Shown: positions 25,695 to 36,569, numbered from the stretch's first letter. The stretch is DNA of 64,000 nucleotides from Piezodorus guildinii (GCA_023052935.1 CM041292.1:138708951-138772950), one strand, 5' to 3'. The notes: generated by a model not told the origin, from the letters alone. Made by a program: numbers and translations.

Positions 25695-28072
25695 TCAGCG
25701 TAGGGGAGCGTTCAGCCACCGGCTCCAATCCTCTCTATTCCCAGCTAGGTTCCTGGCCTGGCGGAGATCTTTCCCTCTTCCTCTGCAAAGCCTGTCCACG
25801 TACTCCAGGTAGGACATCCTTGGTCGTCCCCGAGGCCTTCTCCCATCTGGCACGTAATCCATAGTTTTTAGAGGATCTCTGTGATCCTCCATTCTAATAA
25901 CGTGGCCGAACCACTTCAGCTGGCGGGTTTGCAGAATTTCCTTTAACGGCGCAACCTCCAGTTCCTGGCGTATCCGCTCATTCCTGACACGATCTCTTCT
26001 TGTCTTTCCGACTATTCTTCGCAGGAACTTCATTTCAGCAGCTGTGACTCTGCTCTCCTGCCGGTCCGTCAATATCCAGCTTTCAGCTCCATATAGTAGT
26101 ATAGGCAAATATACTGATTTGAAGATATGGAGCTTAACACCTCTACCCACCTCTCGCTTCCCTACTACAGTATTGCATATCTGATAGTAGACTGCATTTG
26201 CCTTCATGATTCTATTTGATATTTCAGAGTCTACTTTCCCAGATTTTTCTATTACTGTGCCGAGGTAGGTGAAATCCGTAACCACTTCCATTTCCTCTCC
26301 GTTACAGTATATATGGACATCTTCCGCTTGCCTTCCCACTTGTAGAACCTTGCTTTTGCTGGTATTGATTTTCATTCCCTTTCGGCTAAGCTCTTCATGC
26401 CATTCAGTTACCGCTTGCTGTAATTTATCTACGTTGTCCGCCACAAGAACAATGTCGTCCGCGTATAGGAGAAGTTGAATCACTACTGGGCGAAGGTTTC
26501 TACGGCCCAGGAAGGTCCTCTCCGTTCTTCTTTTATATATGGTGGCCACTTCATCCATGTAGAGCAAGAACAACAAAGGGCTTAAACAGTCCCCTTGTTT
26601 GACCCCCCTTGCTATGCTAAAGACATCCGACTCCTGTCCGTTCAGCCTTACTACTCCTTTTGGTTCTTGATATATAGATTTAATGGCTTCCGCCAAGCTC
26701 CTTGGGACATTCTTAACTCTGAGAGCCTCCCATATTTCATTTCTTGGAATGGAGTCAAACGCTGCTTTGAGATCAAGGAAGGCGAGATACATACTTCTGT
26801 CTCTATCCCATGATTTCTGGAGAACATTTCGCAAAGAGAAAATGTGGTCCTGGGTTTGCCGTCTTGGTCTGAACCCGGCTTGTTCTTCTCCGATTAGGTG
26901 CTCCACTAGTGGTCTTACCCTTCCCTCCAGAATAGCCGTATAATGTTTGTAGACTGTTGGTGATAGGCATATAGGGCGATAATTCGAATATTCTACCTGG
27001 GACCCTTTCTTGTGTATCGGAATGATAACATTGTATTCCCATTCCGTAGGAATCCTCTTCTCATCCCAAGCTTTTTGGAAAAGAACTTGTAGGGCTCTGA
27101 CTAACTCTGGGCCTCCCGCCTTGATATATTCTGCCATTATGTTGTCTCGACCCGGTGCTTTTCCTGTCTTCATTCTCGAAATAGCCAATTCAATTTCCTC
27201 CTCATCTATCACGTCATTAAAATCAGCCTCATTCCACGGTTCTTCCTGGTTCACTGGATAGGTATTATCTGCCCGAAATTGCATCTCGTAATGTTTGCAC
27301 CAAACATCCAGAATATCCTTATCCTCCGTGATCACTCTCCCATACTCATTCTTTATATTTCTTATTGGCTTACTTTTTTGGCCTCTTAAAGCTTTAATCT
27401 TTCTCCAAAACTGCTTGATGTTATCTCCATGGTCTTGGTTCAGCTTTTCTCCAAATTCTTCCCATGACTTCTGTTTAGCTCTTCTCACTTCTTCCTTCGT
27501 TCTGTTGCGGACCCCTACATATACCTGCCATTTCTCTGGTGTTTTATTTTTGCAGTAGTCCTTCCATGCAATTTTCTTTTCTTTGATTTGTGCCCTAAGT
27601 TCTTCAGTCCACCAAGAAGTTCGCTTGCCCTTCGTGGATATTCTTTTTACTCCGCACACCAGAGATGCTGCCTGCAGTATACTATCTTTTATGTGACTCC
27701 ACAAGATATCTAGGGTAGCATCCGCGTTTAATTCTTGAAGCCTTCTTTTCAATTCTTCTCTGTATTCTTCACCCTTTTGGGGGTCCTGCAGCTTCTTTAC
27801 TTCAATCCTTTCATAGGATTTCGGCTTCACTTTGCGTTCCCTCAGTACTCGGGTTTCAGCCACCAAAAGCATATGGTCACTTCCTATCTCAGCTCCTCTA
27901 ATTACCTTCACATCCGTGAAACACCTCCTGATGTCACGACTATAGATAAAATAGTCTATGACACTATTGGCGTTTCTCTCCGCAGAAGAAAAGGTAATTT
28001 TATGCACCTTCTTATGGGGATAGAAGGAGTTTCCTAGCAGCAGATCATTCTCAATGCAGAAATCTACAATAA

Positions 28073-28108
<36 letters not shown>

Positions 28109-28130
28109 ATGTTATTAATGTTCGCAACAA
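25695..28130 (-). CDS. RTE-like LINE ORF: endonuclease C-terminus and reverse transcriptase
   Basis: An uninterrupted minus-strand frame of about 800 codons; the first 18 or so encode flank and poly-F from a T run, so genuine element sequence starts near 28076. The first part is the C-terminal half of an APE-type endonuclease (NSVIDYFIYSRD, then GAEIGSDHMLL, the conserved SDH). The RT follows: GKAPGRDNIMAEYIKAG, FLDLKAAFDSIPR, GVKQGDCLSPLLF and catalytic LLYADD (about residue 556). The C-terminus has LPILLYGAESWILTDRQESR and GRRPRGRPRMSYLEY. No stops or frame changes, so the copy is probably young though 5'-truncated within the endonuclease. It ends in a (GAA)n-like tail at 25661-25672, in keeping with RTE-type LINEs. 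Such ORFs are often mislabelled craniofacial development protein 2. Confidence 0.88.
28077..28104. repeat. 28-bp poly(A) run at the LINE 5' truncation
   Basis: A run of A on the plus strand, so poly(T) in the LINE's sense direction, exactly where the element's 5' end begins. This is the opposite end and strand from a normal LINE tail. Confidence 0.9.
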
Positions 28131-28218
28131 TTTATGTTAAAAGCAGTGTATTATTCCTATTGAAAAGTTTATTAATTATTTTTATTGTTCTTTGAAATTT
28201 CGAACTGTATTATAGAAA

Positions 28219-28280
28219 CATCTGGTGCGGGTAACACACGACTTTCACCTCGGCTGTTAAAATCAATTAAAGAATTATGA
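28219..28280 (+). repeat. Fragment of the 0.9-kb inverted-end family
   Basis: CTGGTGCGGGTAACACACGA followed by CTTTCACCTCGG matches the outer end of the copies at 2.5, 49.5 and 52.4 kb. Only about 60 bp are recognisable. Confidence 0.5.
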
Positions 28281-29429
28281 AATAAAAAAAAAGTTTAAAG
28301 AATTATATTCAGTTTCATTGGAAATTATTCAATCTAAATCATAAACATTTAGATTCAATAGTATAACAATATAAAATTGTTATTTAAAGTAATTAGTAAT
28401 TCACTTTCTGAAGAATATTTTCGTTTTTTATTCTCTCCCTTTTCTGAATAAACATTAAACTTCTTAGAAGCTGCATTTGCATGGTATTCAGCCTCCGGTC
28501 GAGTTTTCTTGTAAGTGCCCAGGTTTGAGCCATGAAACTTATTCCGCCGAAAGTCTCGCGACTTGAGGTCTACCGCACTAGTGTGACTCGAACTCACAAA
28601 CTTCTGAAGAGGATATAGTATATGTGAAAGTAAAAATTCGTATTAAACTTTTTACATTTTTAATATCAAGTAAAGGGTAGGAAGTATCATTGGCATGATC
28701 TTTGGTTACCCTGGAAAAGGCATTTCACCTCTGAGACCTTAACGAAGTAGAATGTTGGCTCTGCATGCTTTAGGGCATTAAATTTTGTAATAAACATTAA
28801 TTTCTTGTTTGATATTTAAGAATTTTCCATCCACCGATTAACAATATTAATGACTAAATTACTTAAATTATCTTGAATATTTATCTTGTCTCTAACACGC
28901 AATACAGTTGATAAGGAGTTAATTCAAATGACAATATATTTGAATGTACGCTTTGTTTATGATGTTACATGACGTAAATGGGGGGGGAGGGGAGGAGGAA
29001 CATAACATAAAATTAACAAACAAAACAAAACATGAGACATACAAGTATAATTTTATTTAGATTTTATAACTAAGTAAATAGTTTAAGTAAATTATGAAGT
29101 TGAATTTTCTTTAAAACTAGTTTTTCATAAAACAGTCAGATTTATGGCCCAAAAATTTTAACTCTTCTTATATGTATTGATTTTTCAAACAGGTGCATGT
29201 TTGCCATGTGAATTATGAAGGTGAACATGTTTTATTATATTGTATTACTTTCTTTTGTACCAGATTTTACATTCTAAATCTCAGACTTACTCGATTAGCA
29301 ATTGTCCAACCTATTCGTAACACCTGAATCTATAGACGCTTTAACTTTATGTAAAAATGAAAAAAAAAAAAAAAAGAAATTCAGTAATTAAACTCTAAAT
29401 CCATCAATTTTAAAATATTAAATATATAT
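28281..29429. other. AT-rich stretch, nothing recognised
   Basis: A GC-richer patch at 28490-28600 contains a B-box-like word on the minus strand (GAGTTCGAGTCAC) but no A box upstream. A G-rich run lies at 28980-28999. No gene. Confidence 0.5.
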
Positions 29430-29444
29430 ATATATATATTTGCA
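29430..29444. repeat. Left target duplication of RTE copy 2
   Basis: ATATATATATTTGCA, repeated exactly at 30796-30810 on the other side of the LINE. 15 bp fits target-primed reverse transcription. Confidence 0.85.
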
Positions 29445-30795
29445 CTTATTCCGATTCACAAAAAAGGACCGAGGACGGATTGTAACAACTATCGTGGGAT
29501 CTCTCTTCTCCCAGTATGCTATAAAATATTGTCGTCAATACTAACTAGCCGAATCACGGAATACGCTGAGGAAATTATCGGAGACTACCAATGTGGTTTT
29601 AGGCGGAATCGCTCAACTATTGATCAAATATTTTCCTTACGTCAAATATTAGAGAAGAAGCTGGAATACAACGGTGTAGTCCATCAACTTTATATAGATT
29701 TTAAAAAGGCTTATGATTCCATAGACCGTCAGAAGCTATATAACATCATGATTGAACAGGGAATACCTAAAAAGTTAGTAAACCTAGTAGAGATGTGTTC
29801 ATAAAGTTTCATTAACATCATTTCATAAAGTTAGAATCGGTCATAATTACTCCGAGAGATTTGAGGTGCGATCGGGTTTGAAACAGGGTGACTCCCTTTC
29901 ACCTGTTTTGTTTAATATAGCCTTAGAATATGTTATAGAAAAGGTGGTGTGTACAGAGAAAGGCTTAAATATGGGTGACAAGATTCCGGTTTTGGGGTAT
30001 GCCGATGATTTGGTACTACTAGGTGAAGACACGGAAACTATACAACTAAATACAAGTGTGTTAATAAAAACCGGTAAACAAATAGGTCTCGAATTAAATA
30101 CCGATAAGACGAAATATATGATTAGTTGCAGAAATGGTGGCGATCTTGATGATATTAATATTTCAGGTCATACTTTTGAACACGTAGAGAAATTCAAGTA
30201 TTTAGGTTCAATAGTAACAAGAAAAATGAAATCCAGGAAGAAATAAAGTCCCGGTTAAAGGTGGGAAATGCGTGTTATTATTCAGTAGCTAAATTACTTA
30301 GCTCACGGCTTCTGTCTAAAAACTTAAAGGTTAGAATTTATAAAACTATTATTCTTCCAACGGTTCTTTACGGATGCGAAACGTGGCCGCTTACTTTGAA
30401 GGATGAACAACGGCTTAAGGTTTTCGAGAATAAGGTACTGCGTAAAATATTTGGTCCGAAGAGAGATGAGGCCACTGGGGAGTGTAGAAGGTTGCACAAC
30501 GCGGAATTGCGGAGTTTGTACCCTGTGAATATAATTGAGTTGATAGCATCGCGGAGACTCAAATGGGCGCGTAAAGTTGTTGGGCTTAGTGAGGAACGGA
30601 TTCCGAGAAAGTTGGTATTCGCTGAACCGACTGGTAGGCGTCCGAAAGGTAGGCCGAAGCGTCGATGGGAGGATTGCATCAAGGCTGATCTCGGGGGCTT
30701 GGGCTTGACCGGTGAACATTGGACGAGTCTGTGCAGGCGAAGTTTGGTGGTATCGGCATCGAACCTTCGGGTTCGGTAAGCCTATTATTATTATT
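29445..30795 (+). mobile_element. RTE-like LINE, 5'-truncated copy 2
   Basis: Same family as the LINE split by gypsy at 7.8-13.9 kb. Starts inside the RT at the codons for IPIHKKGP and ends with a (TTA)n tail at about 30780-30795, between two exact 15-bp target duplications. The coding region is broken in two places: a rearranged segment with stops near 29797-29836, and loss of one A from an A run near 30225. Otherwise it aligns codon for codon with the other copy as far as I read. The RT includes LYIDFKKAYDSIDR, SGLKQGDSLSPVLFN and GYADD. Confidence 0.9.
29449..30779 (+). pseudogene. RTE-like reverse transcriptase, two lesions
   Basis: Three open pieces in two or more frames: about 29449-29804 (RT blocks 1-3, ending with a premature stop after LVNLVEMCS), 29866-30246 (palm with GYADDLVLLGE) and 30261-30779 (thumb and C-terminus, LPTVLYGCETWPLTLKDEQR). 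The first lesion contains two copies of TTCATAAAGTT, suggesting a local duplication; the intact copy reads smoothly across this site. The second is a one-base homopolymer contraction. Catalytic aspartates are retained but no full-length product is possible. Confidence 0.85.
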
Positions 30796-30810
30796 ATATA
30801 TATATTTGCA

Positions 30811-31544
30811 ACCGCAAACATGTAAACATTTATAATTAAGTTGAAACTGAATATATAGCACAAGGATGAAGTATTTTGAGTTGTTTTTAAGGCAATTTAT
30901 TTATAATTTTTATACTAAATTAGAATATTAAAATAATACAAGAAAAATGCAAGGGCAAACTGTCTGGATGGAAACATGCCAGCTGGGGATTCCATACCCA
31001 GAAACGGGCGTCACTGAATTCCGGTTGTTTCCGTGCTTACCTGGAAATTCCTTTAAGGAAAAGTCGTTGGAAATATCGAAACAGAGGGGAAGGAGAGGTA
31101 TCTTGCAGATGATGAGTTCAAAGCTAAAGATAGCGAAGCTTTGCTGAAGTACGTTTGTGGTAGATTATGTGCGTCACAACGAGGTCATGGATAATTTACA
31201 ATGATACAGGAGGAAGTCAGGACGTTGTGCGTTTATCAGCATTACATCATACAGGGGATTGTTAGAGCAGCGTGAGCAATTGAATACATTATAGAATAGA
31301 ATAGAATAGAAAAAAAAATTATTCTGGGACAAAGTCCCTTGAATACAAATGATATGTACAATTAAGATATAAGGTGTGTCTGGCCAAAAGATTATAATTA
31401 ATTTGTATTCACAATATCAGAAAAACCAAAGGAAAAAAGTATACAATAAAATAAAAAAGTAAAATAAATAAATAACTTCTGATAGATTAATGTGTTGAAC
31501 AAAACTAAACATTGAAACGGATTCATAATAATTGATCCATTAAC
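30811..31544. other. Mostly anonymous, with a short (GAATA)n
   Basis: A 66-codon frame at 30947 has no recognisable domain. (GAATA)n at about 31285-31305 followed by A9 and GGGACAAAGTCCC may be the tail of a small LINE relic on the minus strand, but I could not support that. Confidence 0.4.
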
Positions 31545-32075
31545 TAAATTTTTTATTTATTCATTGGAATTTACAACTGTATACAGGAATACAACAAATA
31601 AATTAGATGAAATATATAAAGGCATTAAACACATGTAGAGAAGCTTCCCAATGGAAGCACTCTAAAAATGTTCTAAACTAGAAGGTCTCGGGGCCATCTC
31701 CTTTTCAGATGTCTCGGCGGATTGTCAGGAATTGAAGAGGAAGAAAGGATTGAAACGAGAGGATTAGGGTGGGAATGGAGTTTGCCATGAAAATAATGGT
31801 ATCTAGATCGGGCCAAATCAGCAATATACGGAACATTCAAATTTTTATGGATTAGTGTAATCGTGACAAAGTAAGGAGCATTGAGGATTTTACGAAGGAT
31901 TTTGGATTGTAGGGAATGGATACGGGAAGAATTTGATAGTTTAGTAAAGCCCCAAAACTCTACTCCGTAAGTCCATATCGGCCTTATGATAGTCATGTAG
32001 ATGAGTCTTTTGTAGTTAAGTGGACGATTAGAACGTTTATTAACTAAGTTAAATATGAACAATAAATCATAAATT
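31545..32075 (-). pseudogene. 5'-truncated jockey-like LINE
   Basis: Minus strand, a 129-codon frame: NKRSNRPLNYKRLIYMTIIR, then PIWTYGVEFWGFTKLSNSSR, LQSKILRKILNAPYF and RRWPRDLLV before the stop. Close relative of the copy at 19.4 kb, with the same 3' UTR and AATAAAT end. Only the extreme RT C-terminus and 3' UTR remain, so it is inactive. Confidence 0.78.
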
Positions 32076-33201
32076 TTTTTTTTGAATTGATATTTGATTT
32101 GAAATATCGGGCTTGTTGAGCGTCAGTTTGGAATGAAAGTAGGCACTGAAACTTGCATGATGGTAGGGAAGAAACATGGCGAATATGGGTAGGTAGGGGA
32201 TTCCATATTCACGATTCAAATTTCAGATATCTGTGGATATAGGGAGGTAGCCGGGAAGTTGATGGTTTGGAAAAGCTATGATCATAGGAAATATTGAAGA
32301 AATATTAATAGAGGGAAGGAGCCATTTTAATTCGCTGTATACACGGGTCACATCAGACTTCTTCAATGTGCTGAGGACATCTTAAAAATATGTTCATAAT
32401 TCGCTTAAGCTTGTCCTCGAGCACAATCGAGAGGCCACCATATACTCCACAGCAATAGTTAAAGTGGAGGAAAATAAGTGAGGAGACAAGGAGCTTACAG
32501 GTGGATAGTGGAAGAATAGGCGGGAGCGATGGAAAATTTGAGGATACTTATTGTACATGGAATCGATCTCATGGTCTGATAAAAATTTGCATAGAAACAT
32601 TGGGGATTCATCAAATGTATCCTACTAAACTACATATTCATATTTCATGAAATGGGGTATGAACTTAACTACGGTGTTTTCATGGCATACTCTCTGAGCT
32701 AGTTAAAAATACCTCAAATAATTTTTATGTTGTAAATAACAGCTAAATAACCGCTAAGCGGACTAAGGAGTCCGAGTTCCATTTTGGGCAATCAAGCTAA
32801 AGCGGGATAAAATCTCTATCTATACATATAAAATGATGTCGGCCTTACAAGTATTTAATAATTTAATATTGAGAAGGTCGAGTATAGATCGGTAACTTTA
32901 ATATTAAATCTGTTCTCTCTATATATGAAATGATAATGGAATTTTGGTTTACGCGATCTCCTTCTGAACCACAAAACGGATTTTCATACGGTTTTCACCA
33001 TCATTAAGGGCATCATTTCCTGAAGGTTTATAGGTAAAATACATTGTAATTTAGCATTACTTTAAACAGCAAAAATAATTGTTTAGTAACCAAGTCATTA
33101 TAAAATTATTCCAGAAATATAAGTAGTAACATAGGCGTATAATATACAGTTGGGAAGCGCAAGAATTTAGAAAAGTTAATATGCAATAAAAGAAATCGTA
33201 C
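32076..33201. other. AT-rich stretch including a dispersed repeat
   Basis: About 32910-33035 (TATATATGAAATGATAATGG, ATTTTGGTTTACGC, ACGGATTTTCATACGG) is related to 34300-34415 in the same orientation, so the Penelope-like insertion lies between two copies of a short repeat. No coding signal in the rest. Confidence 0.5.
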
Positions 33202-33214
33202 GAGTTAATATAAT
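33202..33214. repeat. Left 13-bp target duplication
   Basis: GAGTTAATATAAT, repeated exactly at 34257-34269. It directly abuts the left arm of the inverted structure. Confidence 0.8.
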
Positions 33215-33468
33215 TGGAAGGAATTAGTCCGGGTGGAGGTCATTAAATGAAACAACTAAATAGTTTCAATTATTTTATTGTTTGCCAACGTTTCGACCCC
33301 CTTTGTGGGTCATCATCAGGGCTAAAAAGATACAAAAGAATATAATTTCAATGACATTACATACAATATTATATAACCTATTTAGCTAGAGAACGTCGGT
33401 ATTAAAAAATAACAGAAGAACTGTATATGTAAAAACAACTTAATTAAAATACAATGACCATAGTACAA
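33215..33468 (-). repeat. Inverted arm, left
   Basis: 254 bp beginning TGGAAGGAATTAGTCCGGG; mirrors 33970-34223. Mismatches I saw lie mostly in the outer 60 bp and at three or four internal sites. Confidence 0.88.
33275..33335 (-). ncRNA. Hammerhead-ribozyme-like motif (copy A)
   Basis: On the minus strand: TTTTTAGCC, CTGATGA (33313-33319), one unpaired T, GACCC/GGGTC hairpin, GAAA (33291-33294), ACGT helix III, U as the cleavage-site base (GUU), then GGC pairing with GCC and an A-rich strand opposite the U run as the outer helix I. Same architecture as copies B and C. The extra base before helix II departs from the textbook core. Confidence 0.5.
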
Positions 33469-33969
33469 AGTTAACTTTTTTATCAACCTGTAAGATTTGT
33501 CAATTAGTGTATTTTACAATGTTCCATTAGTGTATTTTCCAACCTGTTATCTTTGGATACCTTAAACAGAATTACGGATAATTAAGTTGGGAGGTACAGT
33601 CAGTTTTTCTCCATATACATCTTCCATCACTGTTCTTACTATTATATAGGTGATATTTCAAGAATTAAATTAGAATTTTTTTATCCTGTATCATTATTAT
33701 AATCATAAGTTAAATTTCATTGATTCTTTGTATGGTAGTATTAAGAATTTTAGTCATTGTTGTCAGACCCTGTCCATAAATCAGTACGTATTTTCCATCC
33801 TACCTACCCCCATCTACCAAACAGTACCTAGTTTCCATTCTCCCACCATGCGGTACGTATCTCCACTCAACTTCATATTTTTATGTTTCATATTTCATGT
33901 AAATTATTGATACCTGCGTAAATTTTGTTTAGTGAACATTTTTATTTTTTCTGTATAACACTTTCATTA

Positions 33970-34223
33970 TTGTACTATGGTCATTGTATTTTAATTAAGT
34001 TGTTTTTATATATACAGTTCTTCTGTTATTTTTTAATACCGACGTTCCCTAGCTAAATAGGTTATATAATATTGTATGTAATATCATTGAAATTATATTC
34101 TTTTGTATCTTTTTAGCCCTGATGATGACCCACAAAGGGGGTCGAAACGTTGGCAAACAAAAAAATAGTTGAAACTATTTAGTTGTTTCATTTAATGACC
34201 GCCACCCGGAGTAATTCCTTCCA
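33970..34223 (+). repeat. Inverted arm, right
   Basis: 254 bp ending CCTTCCA; mirrors the left arm. Transcription through both arms would give a long near-perfect hairpin. Confidence 0.88.
34103..34172 (+). ncRNA. Hammerhead-ribozyme-like motif (copy B)
   Basis: CTGATGA at 34119-34125, GACCC/GGGTC helix II, GAAA at 34144-34147, ACGT, then TGGC. Helix I pairs GCC with GGC, then after an internal loop a U run with an A run. Both strands of the element therefore present a motif in the same sense relative to their own arm. Confidence 0.5.
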
Positions 34224-34256
34224 GTAATTCTCAACGGTCAACTAATTACATCCACA

Positions 34257-34269
34257 GAGTTAATATAAT
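34257..34269. repeat. Right 13-bp target duplication
   Basis: Second copy of GAGTTAATATAAT, following the 33-bp tail. Confidence 0.8.
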
Positions 34270-35849
34270 GTTGTAAGCCTGTAAACTTATAAACTCTTCT
34301 ACTCTGTATATATAAAATGATAACGCGATTTTGGTTTCCGCTGACTCCTAAACCATGAGACGGATTTTTAAATGGTTTTCATCATCGTTTAGGGCATTCT
34401 TTCCTGAGTTAATATAAAGTTACTGTAAGCCCTCCAACTTTTAAAATGTTATTTGAATAGTTCATTTGAAATATAAAATAATAATAAACCGAATAAAATA
34501 GGAACAGTTGTTATTTCTGTAGTTTGTGATTACATATGCACAAAGCAATATAATTTTCCGTTATCTTTGCTTAACATTAAAATAACAAAGATATACACTT
34601 AACTAATTTTTATTTCTGTTTTTCATTTCATATTTTCTTGTTAATTGAACTTTTCGTTCCAATACACTAGAACTCCCAAAGCGATGAAGTCTAAATCGGT
34701 CAGACGGAGATTTTTTATAAAAATAATCACACCTCATTCAGATTACACTTGTGCGAAGCAGGGGTGGGTCCATTAGTAATGTAATAAAATGAACAACACT
34801 AATCCACATTATCTATTCAAACCAATCACGAAAATTTCAGGACTCTTGTTAAAATAATTTTTATTTATCTGATTAAATATTATTTTACTCTATGATAAAA
34901 GTAGAATCAGCGAACGTGCAAAAGAAATAGAATTTTTTTTTATTTAATCCTTTTCTAATGGTTTTACTTTCGCTAACTTATATATTAAATATATTTCAAG
35001 GAAAAATAATTAAAGATATTTGTTACAACAGCACTACTGTATCAAATGTTATTATTCAGAAGAAGACTAAATTTACATCTCACATTCAATAGAAAGTTTT
35101 GCGAATTCCATGACGTAATACTTGAGTTAAGCGTAAAATTAAAACATTGTCCCAGGTTAAAGCCGACATACAATTTCTGATTTCAATTAAGAGAAAAGTC
35201 TGGCTTTAATCGTTCCGTAAAACAATTTGATGAGTTCCAGGAACTTATCGACCTGGTTAACAGGGAAAGGGGAAGCTCTTTTTTACCTAAAATTCCAAGG
35301 GATTGCTTTTAAAACCTAGATAATTAAAAGTTAAAGAGATAGGTCTCTAAGTATCATCAAAAGTACTTTCAAAGAAGAGGATGGGTAGAAAACACACCAG
35401 AAGCGCATTAATGAGTTATTAAGAGGCTGACTCGGCCAGGCTCATCCTGAGAAGTTTAAATAGAATTAAAAGTTCACGGATGAGATTCAACAGAAGGCTC
35501 TTCCACTGTTGATTTACAAGAAATGATCTGATCCGGCGGATTCACTTAAAAAATACAAATTCACGGTGGAATCCAACCCGACCTAGCTGATGAACGGAGG
35601 TGACTACGATTACATCTAAGTATTTTGTAAAAAAAAGTACCTTATTCAGTATTTTTTATAGTCAAAACTTTTTATATTAATATTGGTTTATTAAGAAATA
35701 ATACAATCTGCCACTATCTAGGGGAATAAGTATCAGAGCTAAAATAAGTCATTCATTCCATATATAAAGAGTAAAACAGAAAATAAAATAACAAACGGGA
35801 AGAAAAATAAAATAAATATAATCTTGGCCACATTCATATCTATATACAA
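34270..35849. other. AT-rich stretch, nothing recognised beyond one short repeat
   Basis: 34300-34415 is related to 32910-33035. No coding motif in the remainder. Confidence 0.5.
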
Positions 35850-36135
35850 TATTTATATACTGCTCCTGGGAACTCCGGATTTAAGATCCCTACACCCAGA
35901 AATGGATGGCGAGGCACAACGCCAGGAGAACCCAGCGCCTCTCAGTCAGCCGCGTCACCAGTCTAGCCAGTAAAGATAGAAGAAAAGTAGAATGTAGAAT
36001 CCCTAAAGTTATAGGGAACCCCTGGGTCACACAGCCTCTATAAAGTGGGTACCCAACAGTTAAGAGAACACCTAGCGACTGAGTCTGATCTTGGCTTAAT
36101 TATCTCATGACACAGCCGTTGGCCTAGAAATTACA
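35850..36135 (+). repeat. SINE-related repeat, divergent head
   Basis: Shares CAGCCTCTATAAAGTGGGTA and GCCGTTGGCCTAGAAA with the tRNA-headed SINE at 37.4 kb, but its head (GGCGAGGCACAACGCCAGGA, then CAGCGCCTCTCAGTCAGCCG) is different and resembles 63725-63850 read in reverse. So either a chimeric SINE or a second subfamily. Boundaries approximate. Confidence 0.55.
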
Positions 36136-36513
36136 TACATACTAATTTTCAATAATGACGGTTGACGCTAGTAATAAGTTTAAAAGAAAATAATACTACA
36201 ATTCACATGCTTTAAGCCTTTTTAGAAGTAATCATGTTTTTCCCGTTCACAAAGTATTTAAATTTAAAAAATATATATAAAATTGAATAAAAGCTGCCAT
36301 ACGAAATTACAATCGTAAAATTACATCTTAACGAAGTCAATAATAGGAATAATGGAAATGAACCAGATAACAAAGGAGAAAGAAAAAAAAAAGAAGACCA
36401 AGAACATAAGGCTTTATCAGACTCGTCTGATGTCAACAGCTATCTCGTCAATCGTCTTCTTTGGGGAGCAACATCCTTTTCTTTTTTTTTTAACTACCAG
36501 AAATGAATGGACA

Positions 36514-36545
<32 letters not shown>

Positions 36546-36569
36546 ACCATAGCAAAATTAATAAAAGAA

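Larger units (their letters stand above)
33215..34256. mobile_element. Non-autonomous Penelope-like element with inverted pseudo-LTRs
   Basis: Two arms, 33215-33468 and 33970-34223, are reverse complements over 254 bp with only a handful of mismatches and no length difference. A 501-bp spacer separates them. On the right a 33-bp tail (34224-34256) follows the arm and has no counterpart on the left. A 13-bp direct duplication flanks the whole. Inverted terminal repeats, a one-sided extension of roughly this size and a variable target duplication are recorded traits of Penelope-like retroelements, and hammerhead motifs in their terminal repeats are too; both arms carry one. There is no reverse transcriptase or GIY-YIG frame, so it would depend on a partner. 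A long-TIR foldback DNA transposon is the alternative, but it would not explain the asymmetric tail. Confidence 0.6.

Noticed and set aside
25695..28130. Host gene similar to craniofacial development protein 2
   Set aside because: That label is a common database mis-name for this type of LINE; endonuclease and RT motifs are unmistakable.
28490..28610. tRNA-like element around GAGTTCGAGTCAC
   Set aside because: B-box-like word only; no A box at a suitable distance.
33960..34165. Type III hammerhead using upstream CCGACGTTC as helix III
   Set aside because: Seven base pairs form with ACGTTGG, but helix I then needs a large unpaired bulge; the type I fold fits all three copies better.
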